From Solirubrobacterales bacterium (GTDB lineage: Bacteria > Actinomycetota > Thermoleophilia > Solirubrobacterales > Solirubrobacteraceae): DNA of 9,742 nucleotides. Shown in pieces: positions 6,547 to 9,742 of the stretch. The first letter of the stretch is position 1, and each line of letters starts with the position of its first letter. Position numbers and translations under genes: made by a program. Under the pieces are notes generated by a model. It worked only from the letters and a program-made list of their open reading frames with translations. It was not told the DNA's origin and did no database searches. The stretch covers positions 1-9,742 of the forward strand of contig JAPLCH010000118.1 in the NCBI GenBank assembly GCA_026392325.1, read 5' to 3'.

Positions 6547-7586
6547 CAGTCGCTGAGGTCCTCTTCATTGTGTGGGTTGTTTGGGTTGAAACTGGTTGAA
6601 CTTGCTTCGGATGTTGGCATGTCTGCGTTTGGATCATCCAGGTGCGTGTCCAGCGCCCACCCGTCTCCCTCCACATCATCTCCATCCCGACGCTCTGCAA
6701 GCTTCAGCAAGAGAATACTCACCACATAGAGCACAAGCAACGGTGCCATCTCCATGAGTGTCGTTACTGGGTCAACCCCGGGCAGAAGGGCTGCCACAAC
6801 TGCGATGCCAACAATGATGTACCGCCAATGCCGAACCAGCGCGCCACTGCTCACCAGCCCCGCCCGGTTGAGTGCCAGAAGCCCGACAGGAACTTGGAAT
6901 ATCAACCCCATCACGAGCAGCACTGTTGCCACGAATGCGTAGTACTCCTTGGCCTGCACGAGGATGTCGAAAGAACCGGAGTTGAAGTTCTGGAGGAAGC
7001 TGACTGCAGGAGGAAGCACCATCTCGTAGCCGAAAAACACGCCCGTGCTGAAAAGAACTGGGACCATCATCATCAGCGGCAACACAACTCTGCGCTCCCG
7101 CCTGTTGAAAGCAGGAAGGATGAACCCGTAGATCTGCCACAGGATGATTGGCAGACTGAGGAGAAGTGCAAAGTAGGCCGACACCGTAAGCGTTGCTGTA
7201 AATGGCTCCCCGACTCCGGGAAGGTCCGCTGCTGCTGCGGTCAAACCGTCTGCGAGCTTGGTGAAATCAGCCTTCTGGCCAGCCGGAGTTGCTGGCGATG
7301 CGGCCAGGTCCCTGGCTCCCTTGGCCGCTACTCCAAGCTCTTTGCCCAGCCGAACTCCAACCTCCGGCGTTGAGCTGATCGCCCCAGTCGACAGCCCATT
7401 GGGAGTCCCCGCATCCTTGAGTGGCTGGTTCAGAATCTTCAGCAGGGCGGCGTTCTGCCAGAAACACAGCGCAAAGGCAATGGCAAGGGTGAGCACGCAT
7501 GTGACCAGCCGCGAACGCAGCTCATCGAGATGATCGATGATCGAGATTCGGTCTTCGTGACCGACCTTGCTCAAGACTGAGGCCAC
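6546..7586 (-). CDS. tatC: Sec-independent (twin-arginine) protein translocase subunit TatC
   Basis: The six-helix integral membrane receptor that binds twin-arginine signal peptides with TatA/TatB and exports folded proteins. I place the start at GTG 7586, preceded by AGAAGGG; an upstream in-frame ATG at 7745 lies within tatA and would add 53 low-complexity basic residues. This gives 346 residues. Visible: the cytosolic IDHLDELRSRL (17-27), first membrane helix about 28-44, GEPFTATL with the conserved Phe at 129, LPAFNRRERR (158-166), the FLQNFNSGSFDILVQAKEYY loop (197-216), and LLPGVDPVTTLMEMAPLLVLY (267-287). The first periplasmic loop is about 35 residues longer than in E. coli TatC, and an acidic, Asn/Ser-rich cytosolic tail of about 46 residues follows the last helix. 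It lies 25 nt after tatA. Identity is secure. Confidence 0.95.
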   Translation of the reverse strand: MASVLSKVGHEDRISIIDHLDELRSRLVTCVLTLAIAFALCFWQNAALLKILNQPLKDAGTPNGLSTGAISSTPEVGVRLGKELGVAAKGARDLAASPATPAGQKADFTKLADGLTAAAADLPGVGEPFTATLTVSAYFALLLSLPIILWQIYGFILPAFNRRERRVVLPLMMMVPVLFSTGVFFGYEMVLPPAVSFLQNFNSGSFDILVQAKEYYAFVATVLLVMGLIFQVPVGLLALNRAGLVSSGALVRHWRYIIVGIAVVAALLPGVDPVTTLMEMAPLLVLYVVSILLLKLAERRDGDDVEGDGWALDTHLDDPNADMPTSEASSTSFNPNNPHNEEDLSD

Positions 7587-7611
7587 GGCTCGCCCTTCTG
7601 TCTGACTGAAG

Positions 7612-7887
7612 TCAGGCTGAGCCGTTGGAGTCGGACTTACCCGCCTCGTGAGGGGGGACGCTTGACGCAGCGGGGGTGGACTCTGGAGCCGATGCAGTAG
7701 CTGGCGCTGCAGCCTTCTGGCCTTCCTCGAGTTCGTCGGAGTCATGGTGCGCAGTCAGCGACTCCTTGAACTCCCTCATGCTCCGGCCAAGTGCCCGGCC
7801 AGCCTGAGGAAGTCGCTTCGGCCCAAAGACAAGCAGCACGATGCCCAGCACGACAGCAATTTCAAGTGGTCCTACCTGATTGAACAT
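7612..7887 (-). CDS. tatA: Twin-arginine translocase pore subunit TatA/TatE family
   Basis: 91 residues from the ATG at 7887, chosen because GGAGAAGA directly precedes it and because the protein then begins MFNQVGPLEIAVVLGIVLLVFGPKRLPQAGRALG, the canonical TatA layout: short periplasmic N-terminus with a polar residue (Glu9), one membrane helix (about 8-21), the FGPKRLP hinge, and an amphipathic helix (GRALGRSMREFKESL). The remainder is a low-complexity Ala/Pro/Ser/Glu tail. An ATG nine codons further upstream would add only Arg-rich residues and separate the ribosome site from the start. No separate TatB is present in the window, so this may be a minimal TatA-TatC arrangement or TatB may be elsewhere. 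Confidence 0.93.
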   Translation of the reverse strand: MFNQVGPLEIAVVLGIVLLVFGPKRLPQAGRALGRSMREFKESLTAHHDSDELEEGQKAAAPATASAPESTPAASSVPPHEAGKSDSNGSA

Positions 7888-7968
7888 TCTTCTCCGGTCT
7901 CTCCTGGCCCGCACTCGTAGCGGAAATTGAATCCTCTTGAGACTAGCGCGGGAAGATCCGTAACGCCT

Positions 7969-7981
7969 TGCTTGCCAAGCA
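7969..7981. promoter_or_regulatory. 13-bp palindrome in the gap upstream of tatA
   Basis: The 105-bp gap between the prenyl synthase stop (7993) and tatA (7887) contains TGCTTGCCAAGCA, perfectly palindromic around a single central base. Arms of six bases around one base cannot form a good hairpin, which favours a dimeric DNA-binding site, or chance. I found no matching pair of -35 and -10 elements at proper spacing in this gap, though it is the likeliest place for a promoter of the tat genes. Confidence 0.2.
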
Positions 7982-7992
7982 TCGCTGCCCGG

Positions 7993-8927
7993 TCAGGAAA
8001 CCCTGTCCACCAAGGCTCGGGCCACGAGATGGAATGCCTGCGGTGAAACGCCGTCCATTGTCTCAACAGCTTTGTTGGCCGTCACAATCCAATCGTCAGC
8101 GGTTTTGCGAACCGCGTCAAGGGCTCCCGTTGCCTCAATCCGGTCGCAGATCGCTTCGGCATCCTCGGGGCGGAGCTCACGGAGATCAAGTGCAGCCAGC
8201 ACGGGGTCTCGCTCTCTGGCCACAATCAATGGCAAGGTCACGGTCCCATCAAGCAGGTCTGTTCCGCGCGGCTTCCCCGTCCGTTCCACCGGTCCGGCTA
8301 CGTCGAGCACATCATCAAGCATTTGGAAGGCGACTCCCACAGCATTTGCGAACTCCTGAGTCGGGACAGGATCCACCCCTCCCGCACGAGACCCGAGTGC
8401 TGCGGCTGCCTGAAAGAGCCGGGCTGTCTTCAGACGACAGCGGACCAGATACCGCTCTCTCGTTACCTCAACATCCCAAGCGTCCGCTCGCTGCAGAAGC
8501 TCCCCCCGGGCCAGATCAGAACCAGCTTGGGCCAGAAGCTCAACATCTTCAGCTCCGCTGTGAACAAGCTCTCCAAAAGCTGCGGCAAACAGCCAGTCAC
8601 CGACGGCAACGGCCATCTCGCGGCCTCCAGACGCGGCAACGGTGGCTTTACCCCGTCGAGTCGCGGCTGCATCCAATATGTCGTCGTGGACAAGCGTTGC
8701 CGCATGGACAAGCTCAACGGCGACTCCTGCGCGAACAACTGCCTCCGGACTCTCCGGGTTCGGTCCAGCACTCAGCACCGCAAGCAGCGGCCGAAGCCGC
8801 TTACCGCCTCCACCGACGGCGGCCTGCGCATACTCCGCGATCGGACCACCAGCCCCCGCTGTGATCTCTGAAAGCCTCTCCTCAACCCCGCAGCTTCAAG
8901 AACCGCGAGTACCTCCTGCGCCGGCAC
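7993..8927 (-). CDS. Trans-isoprenyl diphosphate synthase (polyprenyl synthetase), reading frame broken near the N-terminus
   Basis: Condenses allylic diphosphates with IPP; beside ubiE this suggests the menaquinone side chain. An uninterrupted frame with a start codon exists only from GTG 8778 (261 residues), which would lack the GGGGKRLRP substrate-binding motif. That motif is encoded just upstream in the same frame, back to a TGA at 8898-8896, without any start codon. The first 14 codons (VPAQEVLAVLEAAG) are in another frame from GTG 8927, six bases after the ubiE stop. Adding one base to the C4 run at 8886-8889 joins them into 311 residues, normal for the family. In that numbering: GGGGKRLRP 39-47, first Asp-rich motif DDILD 82-86, Lys167 in LKTARLF, second motif DDVLD 205-209, then GTDLLDGTVTLPLI. 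A small residue (Ala) five before the first motif hints at a longer-chain product. Confidence 0.85.
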
Positions 8928-8933
8928 CGTTAC

Positions 8934-9674
8934 TCAGGCTGCCGGTTTGCGGCCAATGTGGGTCGCGATGATTCCACCTGCGGTCAAGATCCAACGAATA
9001 TCTTCCAAGCCCGCGGAAGACATGGTTGCAGCCAACCCCTCAGGGCCCGGGAACCGTCGGACTGAATTTGGCAGGTAGTCGTATGCGGCAGAGTCGCCCG
9101 CGAATTTGCCCATGGTTGGAACGATCCGGTCAAACCAGAGCTGGTGGAAAGTGGAGAGCGGGGCCTTGGTTGGAGTGGTTATCTCCAGAACAACAACGCG
9201 ACCACCGGGCTTCACCACGCGGGTCATCTCAGAGAGCCCCTTCTCCAAATCCTTGAAATTCCGTGCTCCGAAACCAACGGTCGCAGCATCGAACACATCA
9301 TCTGGGTAAGGCAGATCCATTGCGTTGGCCCACTCAAAGCGGACCTCTGAAAGCTCCTTGGCGCTCGCCTTGACGCGGGCAAGGTCAAGCATTGGTTCAG
9401 AGAAGTCCGAGCCCACAACATGCCCTTCAGGACCAACTCGCTTTACAAGCTCAATTGCCAAGTCCCCCGTGCCTGTTGCGACATCAAGAACGCGTCCGCC
9501 GAGTGGAACCTCTGCAAGGTCAGCTGCCCTCTCACGCCAACGATGGTGAAGCCCTGCGGTCATCACCTGATTCATCCGGTCGTAGACGCCGCTGATCCGG
9601 TCAAACATCTCCCGCACTTCGGGCTCGGGAAGAGTTCCCTTGCTGGACCCATTCGCCTGTTCGGCAGGAGTCAC
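8934..9674 (-). CDS. menG: UbiE/COQ5-type C-methyltransferase, probable demethylmenaquinone methyltransferase
   Basis: A 246-residue class I SAM-dependent methyltransferase that adds the ring methyl group to demethylmenaquinone (also called UbiE). Family signatures are clear: FDRISGVYDRMNQVMTAGLHHRW (24-46), the SAM-binding LDVATGTGDLA (63-73), acidic residue Asp90 at the end of the second strand (VVGSDFSEPML), ATVGFGARNF (131-140), RVVKPGGRVVVLE (152-164), and YDYLPNSVRRFPG (198-210). Most Actinomycetota and relatives use menaquinone, so MenG is preferred over a ubiquinone role. The GTG start at 9674 lies 10 nt after the preceding gene; the ribosome site is weak (TAGG). The prenyl synthase follows 6 nt after its stop, consistent with an operon for quinone synthesis. 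The frame is intact. Confidence 0.95.
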   Translation of the reverse strand: MTPAEQANGSSKGTLPEPEVREMFDRISGVYDRMNQVMTAGLHHRWRERAADLAEVPLGGRVLDVATGTGDLAIELVKRVGPEGHVVGSDFSEPMLDLARVKASAKELSEVRFEWANAMDLPYPDDVFDAATVGFGARNFKDLEKGLSEMTRVVKPGGRVVVLEITTPTKAPLSTFHQLWFDRIVPTMGKFAGDSAAYDYLPNSVRRFPGPEGLAATMSSAGLEDIRWILTAGGIIATHIGRKPAA

Positions 9675-9684
9675 GGCTTGAAAC

Positions 9685-9742
9685 CTAGTTCAGCTGGCCG
9701 AGGAAGGAGACCATCGCCTTGAACTTCTCTGGCGACTCTGTC
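9685..9742 (-). CDS. C-terminal end of an unidentified gene, truncated by the window edge
   Basis: One frame reads TESPEKFKAMVSFLGQLN and then TAG at 9687-9685, 10 nt before the menG start. The spacing and strand fit an upstream operon member. An amphipathic closing helix of the type xPExFxxMVxFLxxL is reminiscent of the end of small c-type cytochromes, but 18 residues are far too few to assign a family. Confidence 0.5.
   Translation of the reverse strand, partial: TESPEKFKAMVSFLGQLN

Noticed and set aside
7602..7615. Palindrome CTGACTGAAGTCAG at the tatA stop as a terminator
   Set aside because: A two-base loop is too tight for a stable hairpin and it lies inside an operon between tatA and tatC.
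7587..7745. A 53-residue N-terminal extension of TatC from the ATG at 7745
   Set aside because: It overlaps tatA in another frame, is Arg/Pro-rich without a TatC counterpart, and a GTG with a good ribosome site lies at 7586 right before the conserved region.
7968..8871. Long plus-strand open frames opposite the prenyl synthase
   Set aside because: Antisense to a gene with clear Asp-rich motifs; the translations are Arg/Gln/Pro-rich or unstructured and match nothing.

Overview
The window looks like chromosomal core sequence from a moderately GC-rich bacterium, most likely an actinomycete-phylum member. My best guess is class Thermoleophilia (Solirubrobacterales-like). The guess rests on remembered likeness of the TatC sequence, with its enlarged first periplasmic loop, and of the small membrane-anchored repeat protein that follows tatC. 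GTG starts are common and coding density is very high. I ran no search, so the taxonomy is inference. No phage, IS, CRISPR or defence genes are visible.

Layout: the 3' part of purA lies on the plus strand at the left edge. Everything else reads on the minus strand. From right to left it runs: the last codons of an unidentified gene; a ubiE/menG methyltransferase; a polyprenyl diphosphate synthase (both fit menaquinone synthesis); tatA and tatC (twin-arginine export); a membrane-anchored protein with possible helical repeats; tRNA-Lys(CTT); a class IV PLP aminotransferase (pabC-like); and a four-gene nucleotide-sugar cassette. The cassette holds a non-hydrolysing UDP-GlcNAc 2-epimerase family protein, a UDP-sugar 6-dehydrogenase, a Gfo/Idh/MocA oxidoreductase and a left-handed beta-helix N-acyltransferase. 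It ends tail to tail against purA over a hairpin. Several junctions overlap (4-nt ATGA overlaps at 3850-3853 and 1578-1581, 1-nt overlap at 6546, a 0 to 35-nt overlap at pabC/epimerase), so the genes are probably co-transcribed and translationally coupled.

The cassette matches four of the five steps of the UDP-ManNAc(3NAc)A (Wbp) route from UDP-GlcNAc. The DegT-type aminotransferase step is not in the window. The likely use is an acidic amino sugar for a surface glycan.

The most notable observations are lesions in conserved genes. (1) The Gfo/Idh/MocA gene is broken by a 26-bp imperfect tandem duplication (1819-1870); removing one copy restores a 333-residue protein. (2) The polyprenyl synthase reading frame breaks at a four-base C run (8886-8889); one added base restores a 311-residue protein with its substrate-binding GGKRLRP motif. 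(3) The pabC-like protein seems to lack about ten residues that normally carry the PLP-phosphate-binding Ser/Thr segment. Three lesions in under 10 kb point to assembly or consensus error, or merged strain haplotypes, at least as strongly as to real gene decay. I found no convincing undescribed system.
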